The notes: a model not told the origin generated them from the letters alone. A stretch of 64,000 nt of DNA from Limnobaculum xujianqingii (GCF_013394855.1 NZ_JABMLK010000001.1:1693501-1757500), one strand, 5' to 3'. Shown: positions 37,943 to 49,083, numbered from the stretch's first letter. Numbers and translations are program-made.

Positions 37943-38684
37943 GAGCTAAAAATAATTGATATTGTTTTGATTGTGAAAAACCTTGCGCCAGTTGCTTACC
38001 AAAACGTTTTATATCGTTTAAGCGATTATCTGACGCCGCAAATTGAATCTGTATCCATAAACTTTCAGCACTGACAGGTAGTAACTGTTGATAGAGGTTA
38101 ATCAATGACTGAGCCTCTTCATGCTTGCCCTGCTGCCAGTAACGAGCTGCGGTATTTAATACTCGCACGCCCTTCTCTGGATTCTGCTTTAATGCCCGGC
38201 TTAATTTTTTGTCTGCTTCATCTGGTTGCCCGGCCTGCAATAAACAATAACCTGAATACTCAAGGCTATTAGAAACATCATCGAGACGCTCAGTGGCTGC
38301 TGCCAGCTCGAAATAACGTTGTGCTACATCATACTGCCCTAAACTACAGAGAAACGCACCGTAATTATTTAACACATCGCCATTCTCTGGTGCTAGCTGT
38401 AAGGCCAAATGATAACGGGAAGCCGCCTGTTCATTCTCTCCGATACCCTGCAGATATAGCCCCATACCCAGCTGTGTTCGATAATCGTCCGGAGCATAAT
38501 TCACTGCCCGTTCAAGATTTTTTCGAGCAGCCGTTGTATCGCCCTGTGATAAATAGGCCATACCTAAGGTTAGTCGAATCTCTGCAGCCTGCCCCATATC
38601 GGCGGCACGTTCTTCTGTTCTCTGGCTGTTACAGCCAATCAATATTCCAGCCAATAACGGTATAGATAACAATATCTTCTGCAT
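37932..38684 (-). CDS. pilW: PilW-type TPR lipoprotein
   Basis: 250 residues. Lipobox LIGC (Cys18), then TPR repeats (for example AEIRLTLGMAYLSQGDTTAARKNLE spaced by about 34 residues). PilW/PilF is an outer-membrane pilotin for type IV pilus secretins. No other pilus gene is present here, and this location next to rodZ occurs in several non-Escherichia Enterobacterales, so its present role may be vestigial or different. Confidence 0.85.
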   Translation of the reverse strand: MQKILLSIPLLAGILIGCNSQRTEERAADMGQAAEIRLTLGMAYLSQGDTTAARKNLERAVNYAPDDYRTQLGMGLYLQGIGENEQAASRYHLALQLAPENGDVLNNYGAFLCSLGQYDVAQRYFELAAATERLDDVSNSLEYSGYCLLQAGQPDEADKKLSRALKQNPEKGVRVLNTAARYWQQGKHEEAQSLINLYQQLLPVSAESLWIQIQFAASDNRLNDIKRFGKQLAQGFSQSKQYQLFLAHEY

Positions 38685-38765
38685 TGATTTTACAGTCCTT
38701 GTATCTACAACGCTCTATACTACAACAATAATTCACTTTCATATATTGTTGTAACGCATCATGTT

Positions 38766-39932
38766 TTAGAGCGTTTTAATTGAAATAGGTTCCCCATTCA
38801 TTTTCTTTTTTAAAGTACGTTTGGTTCTGTCGATAACTTCGCCCGCCAATTGACCGCAAGCGGCATCAATATCGTCTCCACGGGTTTTACGCACAATGAC
38901 AGTAAAACCATATTCCATCAGTACTTTAGAGAATCTGTCTATCCGGCTATTTGAGCTGCGGCCATAGGGAGCACCGGGGAATGGGTTCCACGGAATTAAG
39001 TTTATTTTCGAAGGAGTGTTTTTCAAACACTCAGCTAACTGATGGGCATGTTCTGTTCCATCATTGATGTGATCAAGCATCACGTATTCAACGGTAACTC
39101 GCCCCTGATTAGCGTTAGACTTATCCAGATAACGGCGAACCGCTGACAGGAAGCTCTCAATATTATATTTACGATTTATCGGCATGATTTCATCACGGAT
39201 TTGATCGTTAGGTGCATGCAGTGAAATTGCCAACGCTACGTCGATCATCTCTCCCAACTTATCCAGTGCAGGAACCACACCCGATGTTGATAACGTTACC
39301 CGACGCTTGGACAGGCCAAAACCAAAGTCATCCAGCATGATTTCCATTGCCGGTACTACATTAGTTAGATTCAGTAAGGGCTCGCCCATACCCATCATCA
39401 CTACGTTAGTAATTGGACGCTGTCCGGCAATCCGGGCTGGCCCGATCACTCTGGCGGCTCGCCAGACCTGACCGATAATTTCTGATACCCGCAAGTTGCG
39501 GTTAAAACCCTGCTGTCCGGTTGAACAAAACTTACACTCCAGAGCACAGCCAACCTGTGATGACACACACAGCGTTGCCCGATCGTCTTCCGGAATATAT
39601 ACCGCTTCAACCTGTTGATCGCCAACTGCCAGAGCCCATTTAATCGTGCCGTCAGATGAGCGCTGCTCCGTTACTATTTCCGGAGCCCGAATTTCTGCCA
39701 CTTGCTGCAAGCGGGCGCGCAGAACTTTATTAATATCCGTCATCTGCTCAAAATCGTCATAACCGAACTGGTAAATCCACTTCATGATTTGATCGGCACG
39801 GAATGGTTTTTCACCTAATGAAGCAAAAAACTCACGCATTGCCTGTCGATTAAGATCTAATAAGTTAATTTTTTCTGACGGATTAGCTGATAAAACAACA
39901 GCGTCAGATGACGTTAATATCTGCTCGGACAT
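38766..39932 (-). CDS. rlmN: Dual-specificity 23S rRNA/tRNA (adenine-C2) methyltransferase RlmN
   Basis: 388 residues. Radical-SAM enzyme with the CX3CX2C cluster motif CALECKFCS (about 131-139) and GMGEPLLN. Methylates A2503 of 23S rRNA and A37 of some tRNAs. The catalytic second Cys lies in [12 protein letters not shown] near the C-terminus. Confidence 0.97.
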   Translation of the reverse strand: MSEQILTSSDAVVLSANPSEKINLLDLNRQAMREFFASLGEKPFRADQIMKWIYQFGYDDFEQMTDINKVLRARLQQVAEIRAPEIVTEQRSSDGTIKWALAVGDQQVEAVYIPEDDRATLCVSSQVGCALECKFCSTGQQGFNRNLRVSEIIGQVWRAARVIGPARIAGQRPITNVVMMGMGEPLLNLTNVVPAMEIMLDDFGFGLSKRRVTLSTSGVVPALDKLGEMIDVALAISLHAPNDQIRDEIMPINRKYNIESFLSAVRRYLDKSNANQGRVTVEYVMLDHINDGTEHAHQLAECLKNTPSKINLIPWNPFPGAPYGRSSNSRIDRFSKVLMEYGFTVIVRKTRGDDIDAACGQLAGEVIDRTKRTLKKKMNGEPISIKTL

Positions 39933-40222
39933 GGTATTGAAGGCCTCGTTATTACACTTTATGGCGCTAGAAAATCTAGAGAATGTAAAGGGTATTAAAG
40001 TTATCTCTGCGCTCTTTTATTTGCGGAGAGTTATGCGGGCAGCATTGTACTGCTTTTAGTGAAACGTTTCTATGCGCATCAGTATAGTTAAAAATGGATA
40101 TTCAGTCACAATCAGACCGACTCAAAAATACTGTTTGATATTAAAGGAATTTTAATACCGACCCGGTAATATTGTCATTAACTGATACACTTATTTACCG
40201 CTGAAATAAACCTGAAATCAAT

Positions 40223-40252
40223 AAAAGCCAGAAGATTAACCCTCTGGCTTTT
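40223..40252 (-). terminator. Terminator of ndk
   Basis: AAAAGCCAGA (40223-40232) pairs with TCTGGCTTTT (40243-40252); on the minus strand it is followed by A/T-rich sequence. Confidence 0.85.
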
Positions 40253-40269
40253 ATAATAAATAATTCAAA

Positions 40270-40701
40270 TTAACGTGTGCGCGGGCAAACTTCATCATCA
40301 CTGAAGAAATAAGCAATTTCGCGCGCAGCTGAGGAGGTAGAATCCGAACCATGTACTGCATTTTCAGTCATGCTATCCGCATAATCAGCGCGTAACGTTC
40401 CGGCTAATGCATTAGCTGGGTTAGTTGCCCCCATCAGATCGCGATAACGCTGGACAGCATTTTCACTTTCCAGCACTTGCACAACTACCGGGCCGGAAGT
40501 CATAAAATCCAGCAGGCCATTGAAGAACGGCTTTCCATCATGTTCCGCGTAAAAACCTGCCGCCTGATCTCGAGTCAGGTGTAGCATTTTTGCAGCAACA
40601 ATGGTGAATCCTGCATTTTCAAAACGCGAGTAAATAGAGCCAATTGCATTTTTAGCAACGGCATTAGGTTTAAGAATGGAAAAAGTACGTTCGATAGACA
40701 T
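40270..40701 (-). CDS. ndk: Nucleoside diphosphate kinase
   Basis: 143 residues from the ATG at 40701 ([15 protein letters not shown]), the E. coli length. The GTG two codons upstream belongs to the ribosome-binding site (GAGGTG). Contains the active-site His in AVHGSDS. Balances nucleoside triphosphates by phosphoryl transfer from ATP. Confidence 0.98.
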   Translation of the reverse strand: MSIERTFSILKPNAVAKNAIGSIYSRFENAGFTIVAAKMLHLTRDQAAGFYAEHDGKPFFNGLLDFMTSGPVVVQVLESENAVQRYRDLMGATNPANALAGTLRADYADSMTENAVHGSDSTSSAAREIAYFFSDDEVCPRTR

Positions 40702-41013
40702 ATTCACCTCGGGGTTACTGATAGCTGTTCTATATATTTTAATTTATAGGGTAAATCATTGTAGCCAGACGTAATTCGCGGCTGATTATACGAGCAGATA
40801 TAAGGCTTGCCTATCTCGGATGTAACATTTTTTTAAAATAAACCGAAGTTAGTACACATTTTTGGATGTATACCGCATTTTTGGTGTCGAATAACTACAG
40901 ATTGAGACTTGAGGTACAATTTTAAAACGAAATACGATGAAATTAGTATCGCAGAAGTTTCGTCCACTAACAGTACTGAGCCTAAATGAGCAAATGTGCG
41001 AGTGGCCGAGCAA

Positions 41014-41164
41014 GAGGCGTTAAGGCGAACGCCTCCTGCACCTCCGCGCCTTCGCACCCGAATCCAGGTCGCTACGCGACTTCCCTCCGTCTTCGTTCGG
41101 GCTTACGCACCGGCACTGATTCGCTCCCGGCGAAGCAGTGCCTCGAGCAACATCCATGTTGCTC
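41014..41164. repeat. Chain of short hairpins between ndk and pbpC
   Basis: Four perfect inverted repeats in a row: GAGGCGTT/AACGCCTC (41014-41035), GTCGC/GCGAC (41068-41080), GGCACTG/CAGTGCC (41112-41142) and GAGCAACAT/ATGTTGCTC (41145-41164). The surrounding gene-free stretch (40702-41241) is locally GC-rich unlike its flanks. No gene seen. Confidence 0.55.
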
Positions 41165-41241
41165 GTGCTACCCTCTCTCAGTTGTCGGCTGAATTCCAGT
41201 GCTCTAATAAAGGGCAGAACATAAGGTCAAGGGCATAAATA

Positions 41242-43593
41242 TCACTCCAGCACGAACCCCACACTACTTACCTGCCCGCTCTCATCCAACACACTAATCT
41301 GATATTTACCGGAATTGGTCAGGGTATGAACCATTGGCTTATCTTCTTCGGTTTCCATCAAGGATTCACCGTTAATAAACCACCAGCGTTTACCCCGCCC
41401 GCCTTGAGTATCCAGACGTAGGTCGAGAGATTGAGTCCCGGGTATTCGCTTAAGAATCGCGCCGTCTTTTAATCCCAAAATCAACAACGGAGGGCTGACA
41501 TCATAGCTGATAGGCGGACACACGGAATCTCGTTCAGGCAGGCGACTGGCGCGTCGTTCCGACAAAGGCAACCAGGTTTCCAATGCAATCGGCCATAGCG
41601 CAATTCGACGTGATACCGCGCCGCTGCAATCTGGAGCCACCCGTTTTCCTTCGGCATTAACCCAAAGGTTCAACCAGCCACCAATACCGGTATCCTGCCC
41701 GATAGAAGGTAACGTCGGCGGTATAGTGCCATCCAGAATCCATGCCTGACGACGCTGACGGCAATTGGTATCACCAGCATCCAGACTTTGTCCCTGAGGC
41801 CAACAAATAACTGCCCGACTAACTGAATAGGGGCGCGGATCCTTTGGCCAATTTTTAGCTAGCTGACTATTACGATTTATCAGCAGATGGTTAATTTGAT
41901 GCAGAATCGGCACCGCTGTAGCATAACCAAACTGACCCGCTACCGGCGTTCCATCCGGACGCCCTACCCAGATACCAATTAAGTAACCACCATTCATACC
42001 GATAGTCCAGGCATCACGATAGCCATAGCTGGTACCGGTTTTCCATGCCAGCGGAGTAATGTCTGAAATTTGGCTATCGGGAACTGGTCGCCCTTCTCCG
42101 GCCATAATTCTGCGTACAATCCATGCCGCTCCGGGGGAAACCAGCTGTCGCTCCACCAGTGGATCTTCCGGTCGATAACGTAATGCAGCAACTTTGCCCT
42201 GTCGTACAAATGCACTGTAACCGCTAACTAACTGGTCCATACGCATACCAGTTCCGCCCAGAATCAGGGACAGATTAGGATCGCTGTTAAGCGGGAAACG
42301 TAAAACGATGCCGGCATTGCGCATATTGCCGGTAAATCGTTTAGGACCATAAGCTTCCAGCACCTGAACCGCTGGCAAATTCAGTGAACGAACCAGCGCG
42401 TCAGAAGCACTCACCGGACCACTAAATCCGGTATCAAAATTTCCGGGACGATAATCACCAAATTGACGCGGAACATCCTGTAACAGCGATTCCGCATGAA
42501 TCAACCCATCATCTAACGCCATAGCATAGGCAAAAGGCTTCAACGTTGAGCCGGGAGAACGCCAGGCGCTAATCATGTCCACATGACCAAATCGACTACG
42601 ATCGTTGAGATCGGCTGAGCCGATATAAGCTTTTACTGACATGGTTGAATGGTCAACTACCAGAATACCCATGGAAGTGCTGGGAGGTAACTGACTCTTC
42701 CAGCCCATTACCATATCTTCAAGACGACGCTGCAATGAAGCATCAATAGTGGTATGAATTACATCAGTACTGCTTTCTGCCAGCAAACGTCGGGAAAGCA
42801 ACGGTGCCAGTTGCGGGGCCTGACGCTCCGCCAGCCAGACACTTTCTTGTTTAATATCATCGGCCTGCGCTTTATCCCAAACGCCATACTCTTCGAGGCG
42901 ATCGAGCACTTTATCTCTGGCTGCTTGCGCTCGTTCAGGATAACGATCGGGGCGTAAACGACTGGGTGCCTGAGGCAATACCGCCAATAAAGCCGCTTCT
43001 GAACGGGTAAGTTCTGACGGAGGCTTATCCAGATAGGCCCAACTGGCTGCACCGATGCCCTGTAACGTGCCACCATAAGGTGCACGGTTGATATAAATCG
43101 TTAATATTTGATCTTTGGTGTAATGCCACTCCAGTTGCAGAGTACGAAACACCTGCCGCAGCTTACCAACCAAAGTTTTATCATGAGGTTCAATCAGGCG
43201 AGCTACCTGCATGGAAAGCGTACTACCGCCGGAGACAATGCGCTGGTTAGTCAGGTTCTGCCATAAAGCCCGCATAATGGCTAACGGGTTTATTCCCGGA
43301 TGAGAATAAAACCAGCGATCTTCATAGGTCAGCAAGGCTTGCAGATAGTAAGGGGACACTTCATTTAGCGAAACCGAATAGCGCCATACCCCATCCGCAT
43401 CGGCAAAACGCCACAGAGGAGAACCATCTTCCGCCACCACGACCTTGGCTACTTGCACATCGGGAGCAGGCAAAGGCCAAACCTTATCTGCCAGCCATAG
43501 CCCCGATGCCGTAACAGCAACCAACACCACCACGACAACAGCCAACCTGCGCCAAAAAAGAAATGTGAACAATCGGGAAAATAAACTACGCAA
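41242..43593 (-). CDS. pbpC: Penicillin-binding protein 1C
   Basis: 783 residues. N-terminal membrane anchor (about 14-33), glycosyltransferase family 51 domain (about 60-230, with EDRWFYSHPGINPLAIMRA and GGSTLSMQVARL), transpeptidase domain with SPGSTLKPFAYA (catalytic Ser) and a KTGTSYG box, and a C-terminal BiPBP_C beta domain (about 690-783). Builds peptidoglycan and is thought to work with the neighbouring alpha-2-macroglobulin YfhM, as in E. coli. Confidence 0.97.
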   Translation of the reverse strand: MRSLFSRLFTFLFWRRLAVVVVVLVAVTASGLWLADKVWPLPAPDVQVAKVVVAEDGSPLWRFADADGVWRYSVSLNEVSPYYLQALLTYEDRWFYSHPGINPLAIMRALWQNLTNQRIVSGGSTLSMQVARLIEPHDKTLVGKLRQVFRTLQLEWHYTKDQILTIYINRAPYGGTLQGIGAASWAYLDKPPSELTRSEAALLAVLPQAPSRLRPDRYPERAQAARDKVLDRLEEYGVWDKAQADDIKQESVWLAERQAPQLAPLLSRRLLAESSTDVIHTTIDASLQRRLEDMVMGWKSQLPPSTSMGILVVDHSTMSVKAYIGSADLNDRSRFGHVDMISAWRSPGSTLKPFAYAMALDDGLIHAESLLQDVPRQFGDYRPGNFDTGFSGPVSASDALVRSLNLPAVQVLEAYGPKRFTGNMRNAGIVLRFPLNSDPNLSLILGGTGMRMDQLVSGYSAFVRQGKVAALRYRPEDPLVERQLVSPGAAWIVRRIMAGEGRPVPDSQISDITPLAWKTGTSYGYRDAWTIGMNGGYLIGIWVGRPDGTPVAGQFGYATAVPILHQINHLLINRNSQLAKNWPKDPRPYSVSRAVICWPQGQSLDAGDTNCRQRRQAWILDGTIPPTLPSIGQDTGIGGWLNLWVNAEGKRVAPDCSGAVSRRIALWPIALETWLPLSERRASRLPERDSVCPPISYDVSPPLLILGLKDGAILKRIPGTQSLDLRLDTQGGRGKRWWFINGESLMETEEDKPMVHTLTNSGKYQISVLDESGQVSSVGFVLE

Positions 43594-43666
43594 TTCAGTT
43601 ACTCATAGAAGGCGGAAATTAGCTCGATAACGACAACAATATCAAATCAATATTATTAGCAGAGTT

Positions 43667-43910
43667 AAACGGAGGGAGACCTTTCCGTTGGGGTCGACTT
43701 GGCGTAAGCCAACGACAAACAGGCAAAGCCTGTTTGAACAGCGCTTGCGCTGACCCGGAGGGTGAAACACCGTGAGGTGTTTCATAACTGCCCCTAGGAA
43801 AGGTAGGCCCGACGCACACCATTGCAAAGTACAGATGGTCTTCCGGCCGCACACATAAAACAATATAGGCATAATGCCCTTACGGCCGGAATATTCTCTA
43901 AAGCCAATTT
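43667..43910. repeat. Structured intergenic repeat, copy 1 (long form)
   Basis: 244 bases between yfhM and pbpC, matching copy 2 (49084-49256) over both ends. Contains ACCTTTCC (from 43679) facing GGAAAGGT (to 43804) and TTCCGGCCG/CGGCCGGAA arms around a 33-base loop. An extra 73-base insert (about 43716-43788) consists of three hairpins: AAACAGGC/GCCTGTTT, CAGCGC/GCGCTG and GAAACACC/GGTGTTTC. Confidence 0.75.
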
Positions 43911-43920
43911 AAATAAGCAT

Positions 43921-43946
43921 AATGGGGCGATGCTTATCGCCCCATT
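43921..43946 (-). terminator. Terminator-like hairpin after yfhM
   Basis: AATGGGGCGAT, loop GCTT, ATCGCCCCATT, just past the yfhM stop. Confidence 0.75.
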
Positions 43947-43953
43947 TACACCA

Positions 43954-46900
43954 CTATTTAATCTCTAACCTCGCCGGAGTCGCTCCAATAGCATGCCACT
44001 CTGGCTTATACATCGATTCAACCTGCGGAGCCGGAATGCTATAGCTACCCGGAGTGACCGCACGAACCAGATACAACAGTGTTACCGGATGACTCTTCGA
44101 GCCATCGACTTTAACCGCTGCAACATAACGATCGTCACGGTATTCCTGATACTTGATTTCAGCGCTTTGCATCTTGGTTTGTAATGCCATCAGTTCACCA
44201 GCACTTTCGCTCAGACTGGCACTGCTGCTGCCCAGATTTTGGTTTTCCAGCTCAAAACCCGCCGGTAACAAATCAACCACCAGAGCATCGTTCACCTGAT
44301 TGTCAGCCCATAGATTCAAATGCACTACCAACAACTGACCACTACTGACATGATCAAGTGAAGCGGTAGAACCATCCAGATTCAGGAAGTTACGTTCAAT
44401 ATGCAGACGGTTACTAACCGGAGCTGGCTGCTTCAGTGGATAACCAGTGATATCAATACGTGGATATACCGTTACGCTACCGCTGTTAGTCAGATTGATA
44501 CCTTTTGCCAACTGAGTGGCATCATACAGAGCAGAAACTGACTTAGTCTCTTCATAGTCTTTACTTTCAACACCCGAGACTTCAACTTCCCACTCTGCTG
44601 ACTCACGTTTTGGTAGGTCACGACCCGCCAGATAAACAGCGTTACGTTCTTGCGTTGACAGATAACGGTTTGAAACCAGCGCATCTGACAGCGACATCAA
44701 CGCACTATCCTGCTGCTGAGGTAACAGGTGATACTCATTCAACAGCGACAGAATTAAGGCGTTATCACGCAAATCGCTACCATAATCACCTAACCAGGTA
44801 TTACGGTTCGCTCCACCCATAGCAACACCCTGCTGAATCAGTTGATTAGCTTTCGGCATATCACCCATCAATTGCAATGCAACACCCAGTTGAACCTGCG
44901 GTAAACCAGACATTGCTTCACCACGACGTTCATACAGCTGACGCAGCGCTCCTAATGGAGCCTGCTGTTGACGTGCCAATACTAATCCAGCATAAGCCTG
45001 CACGCTAAACTTGGCAGCATTGGTCGCTGAAGCGTTAGAGATATATTGAGGCTCGATCTGGTTGCGATCCTGCAAATAACGCAGCAAACGCTGATTAGCT
45101 TTATTCAATGCATCTTCACGTACTGAATAACCCTGTTCACGCGCACGTACCAGGAAGTCGGTCACATACGCCGTTAACCAGTACTCTTCACTACCTTCAC
45201 GTTCCCACAGTGAGAAGCTGCTGTTATATTTCTGCATGCCCAGCAGGCGCTCAATACCAACATCAATATTGCGACGACGTACATCATCACTGTCACTCTT
45301 AATACCTAACGCAGCCAGTTGAGCCTGATTGGTATACAGCGATGGATACAGCCCACTGGTGGTTTGTTCCAGACAGCCATACGGGTAGGCGAACAGTTCA
45401 CGAATATGCTGAGCCACATTCAGCGGTGGCACGGCTGTTAGCGACATCTGGCCTTCCACCGTTGGAGTGGATAGTCCCAGCAATGCATCCTGAGGCAGCG
45501 CCCAGCTTTCTCCCGCACGTAGCGTCATGGCATAACTGTTAGTCTTCGCCGGAGTTGCAGGACGAACACCCAGCGTCCAGTGACGTTCAAACGCGGTTGA
45601 AGCTTCTCCCGGTAACACCAGGCCATTGACCCGAACGGTAACATCTCCCTGACCAAAGCCATTTAATGCTTCAATCGGAATGCTCAGTGTCTTACGCTGG
45701 CCTTTGGTCAGTTTAATCGTCTGTTGTGCAGCGCCCGTTTGTTTCACTAAACCTTTGGTTTCAACCGTCACATTAAGAGACTGCTCGCCATCGGTAAGAT
45801 TACTTAAGTCCAGCGCCAGAATGCTGCGGTCACCGCCGGCAATAAAGCGCGGCATAGACAGCTCGGCAATTAATGGTGCAGCAACGATCATTTTACGTTC
45901 TGCGCTACCAAACTCTTCATCACTCCAGGCCTGAGCCATGAGTCTGAGTTCGCCATTAAAGTCAGGGATCGGCATCTGAATTTCGCCTTCACCCTTATCA
46001 TTCAACACTACCGGCATAGCCTGTTGAGCAACGATTTTCACTACGGTAACCGGTTTTTTACCACCGCGAGCCAGTGCATCATCCTCTCCATCACCACCAA
46101 AGCTCAACTTGGCAGTTTTACCTTTTCCTTCAATTAGCTGACCATAAATATCCATTTGATCAACGCTATAACGTTTACGACCAAAGAAGGCTTCATACGG
46201 GTCCGGCGTAACATAGTTGGTGATGTTTAATACACCGCTGTCTACCGCAGACATCAGTACGTTGATTGATTTAGGCAACTCGCCATTTTTAACTGAAGCT
46301 TTTACTTTTACTGTTAACGTTTGGTTAGGACGCATACGCTCCGGAGCATCCAGCGCCAGAGTGATTTTACGGTTTTCATCCACCAATGGCAGATGCAACA
46401 ACCCTACCGCACGTTTTGGCGTGGCCTGTAAATTCTTATCACCCGGGCGAACCACTAACGCACTCAGGTAAAGATCGTGGCGGTTCCACTCTTCATTAAT
46501 AGGTACGCTAAAGTTAGCCCCACCAACCGGTACTTCAATCTCTTGCCACCATAATGGGCCATCGCTGGATTCCAGCATCAGATAGCCTTTACCGGCAGTC
46601 GGTGCTTCAACGTGCAGATTAACTTTCTCGCCCGTACGGTAAGCCGGTTTATCCAGTTTCAGTTTGACCTGATCCGGACGTAATGCCCCGGTACCATCGG
46701 TATTATCCTGCCAGCTATAACCGGCCCAGAAACGCAGGCTGGTTACCATGCCGCTATGAGGGTCTTCAACTTCAAGGCGATATGAACCCCACTCTACCGG
46801 ATAGCTAACTTTAGCTACCTGATCGGCACCAATGGATATGTTTTCCTGATTAATAATTAAATCTTTTTGGTCGTAGCGGGAACTCCAACCATCGCTGGAA

Positions 46901-48906
46901 GACCATTCCCAGTAATAATCACGACGTTCACGAACCAAACGCACATTCAGCCCATCAGCCGACAGCATATTGCCTTTGGCGTTAGCATAAACAATATCGA
47001 ACCCAGCTAAGCTGTCAGAATCCACCATAAACTGAGGTTTATAGTTATTGGTCTTGTAGTCGTAAACTTCCTTTTTGTTAAACAGCGGGCGAATACCCGG
47101 CATGTTAGTGGCAGGCCAGATAGCCTGCTCGGCACGACGAGTTACAGGGCGACCGCCAGATTCCATCAGACTGGCCTGAATAATTACCTTCATCGGCGAT
47201 TTACTCTCTGCCCAGCCGCTCGGTACTGTTACGCTGGTTAACCCTTCAGAATCTAACTTCAGGTCAAATTCATTAAGTGAACGGCTCAGATTAGTATCCA
47301 GAACCGAACCAAACTCATAGCCAGGTAATTTCGCTACCGCATCACGGGCAGGACGCAGGAACATCTGTCCCTGCAAGCGGTTACCAGAGGCTGGTGCACC
47401 GTATAAGTAGCGGCCAGTAACATCGAAGGTAATCTCCTGAGAAGGAGAGACCGGAACATCTTCAACTGACTTCAGATCCAAAGCCATACGCTCAGGCAGG
47501 AAATCTTCTACTTTAAACTTATAGAAACGGGGCTGTTTATCCCCTAAATTGATGCGTAATGACCATTCACCGGTTGCTGCATTGTTAGGAATGTCATACA
47601 TAAACTGATAGAAGCCGTTCTTTTTCGGCTGCCAGACAAAACTGCGGGTAACCTGATTATCCGGCTTAAGCACATCAACTTTTACCGGCTGATCGGGCAA
47701 CTCGGCACCGTCAGAATCACGCAGTAATCCGTTAACAATCAGCGTTTCACCAGGGCGATATAAGTCTCTTGGGCCAAAAGCGAAAAATTGAGTAGCGAAG
47801 CCTTCTGGTCCGGCAATATCAAATTCCGACAGGTCCAATGCCGATTTACTCAGATCGATTAAGCTGGTTTGCCCATCTTTGGTAGCCAGCATAATTTTAG
47901 CTTTATCATCTTTGATCAGTTGAGCGTGGCCATCAGACGAGGTTTTAGCCTGTGCCAGCGAGTTGCCTTTTTCATCAAACAGCTCAACTTTAACGCCGGA
48001 AACACCCTCACCACCTTCCAGCGCCTGGGTGAACACATCCAGACGGTCGTGATAACGGTGTAAAGAGATACCAATATCGCTCAGGGTAAAAATAGTCACC
48101 GGATTACTGTATTGATAAACACCGGCTTCCTGCATCATTGCCAGATATACACCTGGCTGTTGCAGCTCTTTAATACTATTTAGTGGCAGTAATACCTGTT
48201 CACGCGTATTGCGCTGCGGGTTTAGATCAAAACGTCCGGTATAGGCCAGATCGACTTTATTCAGGAATTCTTGGGATTCCCAGTAACTTTTTGATCCGGT
48301 ACCTTCCCAGTTCGCCAGGAAACCAGAAAGCATTTCAGGCTTAATGCGGTAAAAGTTAACGTCAACTTTATTCACATTCAGTGCAATAACCGGAAGCCCG
48401 GTAATGACTTTGCTCGGTAACAGAGAACCTCTGCTGGCAAAACCAATAGAAGGCTCAATGTCCCGGGTGGTTAACTTTTGCTGGAACTCTTTGTCCAGCT
48501 TCATACCGTTAACACCACTCAGATTTTTATTAATGGTCAGAATCAGCTTACGGGAAGGTTCCAGATGACGAAGACGCAGCTCCATCATATTGTCTGACAT
48601 CTCCCATGCCCCATCGACTTTACCGCTGGCCTCATCCACCAGATTCAGTAAAGAGGCAAAATTCTGATTAGCCGCCAGCGGAATTGAAAAGGTCACCACC
48701 ATTGCACTGGCACCGTCCAGTTGGACTTCAGAGGCATCAAGAATAGTAAATGATTTACCGGCATAGCGAGCGGCGGCTTGCTGCTCTGCAGTTTGGGTAG
48801 CCGGTGCAGTTTCCGGTGCAGCATGGAGTGGTAAAGAAGCGAAGCCAAGACATGAGGCAAGAAGTAGCCCCTTCAGCCTCCAAAAATCAGAATTTCCCTG
48901 ACGCAT
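43954..48906 (-). CDS. yfhM: Bacterial alpha-2-macroglobulin YfhM
   Basis: 1650 residues, close to the E. coli protein (1653). Signal region with LLASC near residue 18 that could act as a lipobox, MG1-type domains, a long macroglobulin body, and the thioester motif CLEQ within AYPYGCLEQTTSG. Bacterial alpha-2-macroglobulins trap attacking proteases through this thioester and are partnered with PBP1C. The two genes are in the same order and direction as in E. coli, with the structured repeat between them. Confidence 0.95.
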   Translation of the reverse strand: MRQGNSDFWRLKGLLLASCLGFASLPLHAAPETAPATQTAEQQAAARYAGKSFTILDASEVQLDGASAMVVTFSIPLAANQNFASLLNLVDEASGKVDGAWEMSDNMMELRLRHLEPSRKLILTINKNLSGVNGMKLDKEFQQKLTTRDIEPSIGFASRGSLLPSKVITGLPVIALNVNKVDVNFYRIKPEMLSGFLANWEGTGSKSYWESQEFLNKVDLAYTGRFDLNPQRNTREQVLLPLNSIKELQQPGVYLAMMQEAGVYQYSNPVTIFTLSDIGISLHRYHDRLDVFTQALEGGEGVSGVKVELFDEKGNSLAQAKTSSDGHAQLIKDDKAKIMLATKDGQTSLIDLSKSALDLSEFDIAGPEGFATQFFAFGPRDLYRPGETLIVNGLLRDSDGAELPDQPVKVDVLKPDNQVTRSFVWQPKKNGFYQFMYDIPNNAATGEWSLRINLGDKQPRFYKFKVEDFLPERMALDLKSVEDVPVSPSQEITFDVTGRYLYGAPASGNRLQGQMFLRPARDAVAKLPGYEFGSVLDTNLSRSLNEFDLKLDSEGLTSVTVPSGWAESKSPMKVIIQASLMESGGRPVTRRAEQAIWPATNMPGIRPLFNKKEVYDYKTNNYKPQFMVDSDSLAGFDIVYANAKGNMLSADGLNVRLVRERRDYYWEWSSSDGWSSRYDQKDLIINQENISIGADQVAKVSYPVEWGSYRLEVEDPHSGMVTSLRFWAGYSWQDNTDGTGALRPDQVKLKLDKPAYRTGEKVNLHVEAPTAGKGYLMLESSDGPLWWQEIEVPVGGANFSVPINEEWNRHDLYLSALVVRPGDKNLQATPKRAVGLLHLPLVDENRKITLALDAPERMRPNQTLTVKVKASVKNGELPKSINVLMSAVDSGVLNITNYVTPDPYEAFFGRKRYSVDQMDIYGQLIEGKGKTAKLSFGGDGEDDALARGGKKPVTVVKIVAQQAMPVVLNDKGEGEIQMPIPDFNGELRLMAQAWSDEEFGSAERKMIVAAPLIAELSMPRFIAGGDRSILALDLSNLTDGEQSLNVTVETKGLVKQTGAAQQTIKLTKGQRKTLSIPIEALNGFGQGDVTVRVNGLVLPGEASTAFERHWTLGVRPATPAKTNSYAMTLRAGESWALPQDALLGLSTPTVEGQMSLTAVPPLNVAQHIRELFAYPYGCLEQTTSGLYPSLYTNQAQLAALGIKSDSDDVRRRNIDVGIERLLGMQKYNSSFSLWEREGSEEYWLTAYVTDFLVRAREQGYSVREDALNKANQRLLRYLQDRNQIEPQYISNASATNAAKFSVQAYAGLVLARQQQAPLGALRQLYERRGEAMSGLPQVQLGVALQLMGDMPKANQLIQQGVAMGGANRNTWLGDYGSDLRDNALILSLLNEYHLLPQQQDSALMSLSDALVSNRYLSTQERNAVYLAGRDLPKRESAEWEVEVSGVESKDYEETKSVSALYDATQLAKGINLTNSGSVTVYPRIDITGYPLKQPAPVSNRLHIERNFLNLDGSTASLDHVSSGQLLVVHLNLWADNQVNDALVVDLLPAGFELENQNLGSSSASLSESAGELMALQTKMQSAEIKYQEYRDDRYVAAVKVDGSKSHPVTLLYLVRAVTPGSYSIPAPQVESMYKPEWHAIGATPARLEIK

Positions 48907-49046
48907 AAGCGATTCTCTCTGAGATGAAGATGATGTGATAAACAGATCTGTGGCGATATCTTAGCCGGAATACGGCTAAAAAAATAGATGAGTGTGTAAA
49001 GGCATAACGCTATGAGGTTAGCTTGATAGTAGTCACCAAAAAGAAA

Positions 49047-49066
49047 AGCCAGCCTTAAGGCTGGCT
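49047..49066 (-). terminator. Terminator after the pepB transcript
   Basis: AGCCAGCC, loop TTAA, GGCTGGCT; on the minus strand followed by TTTTCTTTTT. It lies beyond copy 2 of the structured repeat, so that repeat should be part of the pepB 3' UTR. Confidence 0.85.
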
Positions 49067-49083
49067 CTATCTTAAACATAGTC

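Noticed and set aside
43667-43910. CRISPR array
   Set aside because: The repeats are hairpins of different sequences without equal repeat and spacer units, and no cas gene is near.
44000-48800. Several 60-100-codon plus-strand frames opposite yfhM
   Set aside because: All are antisense shadows of a well-supported 1650-residue gene.
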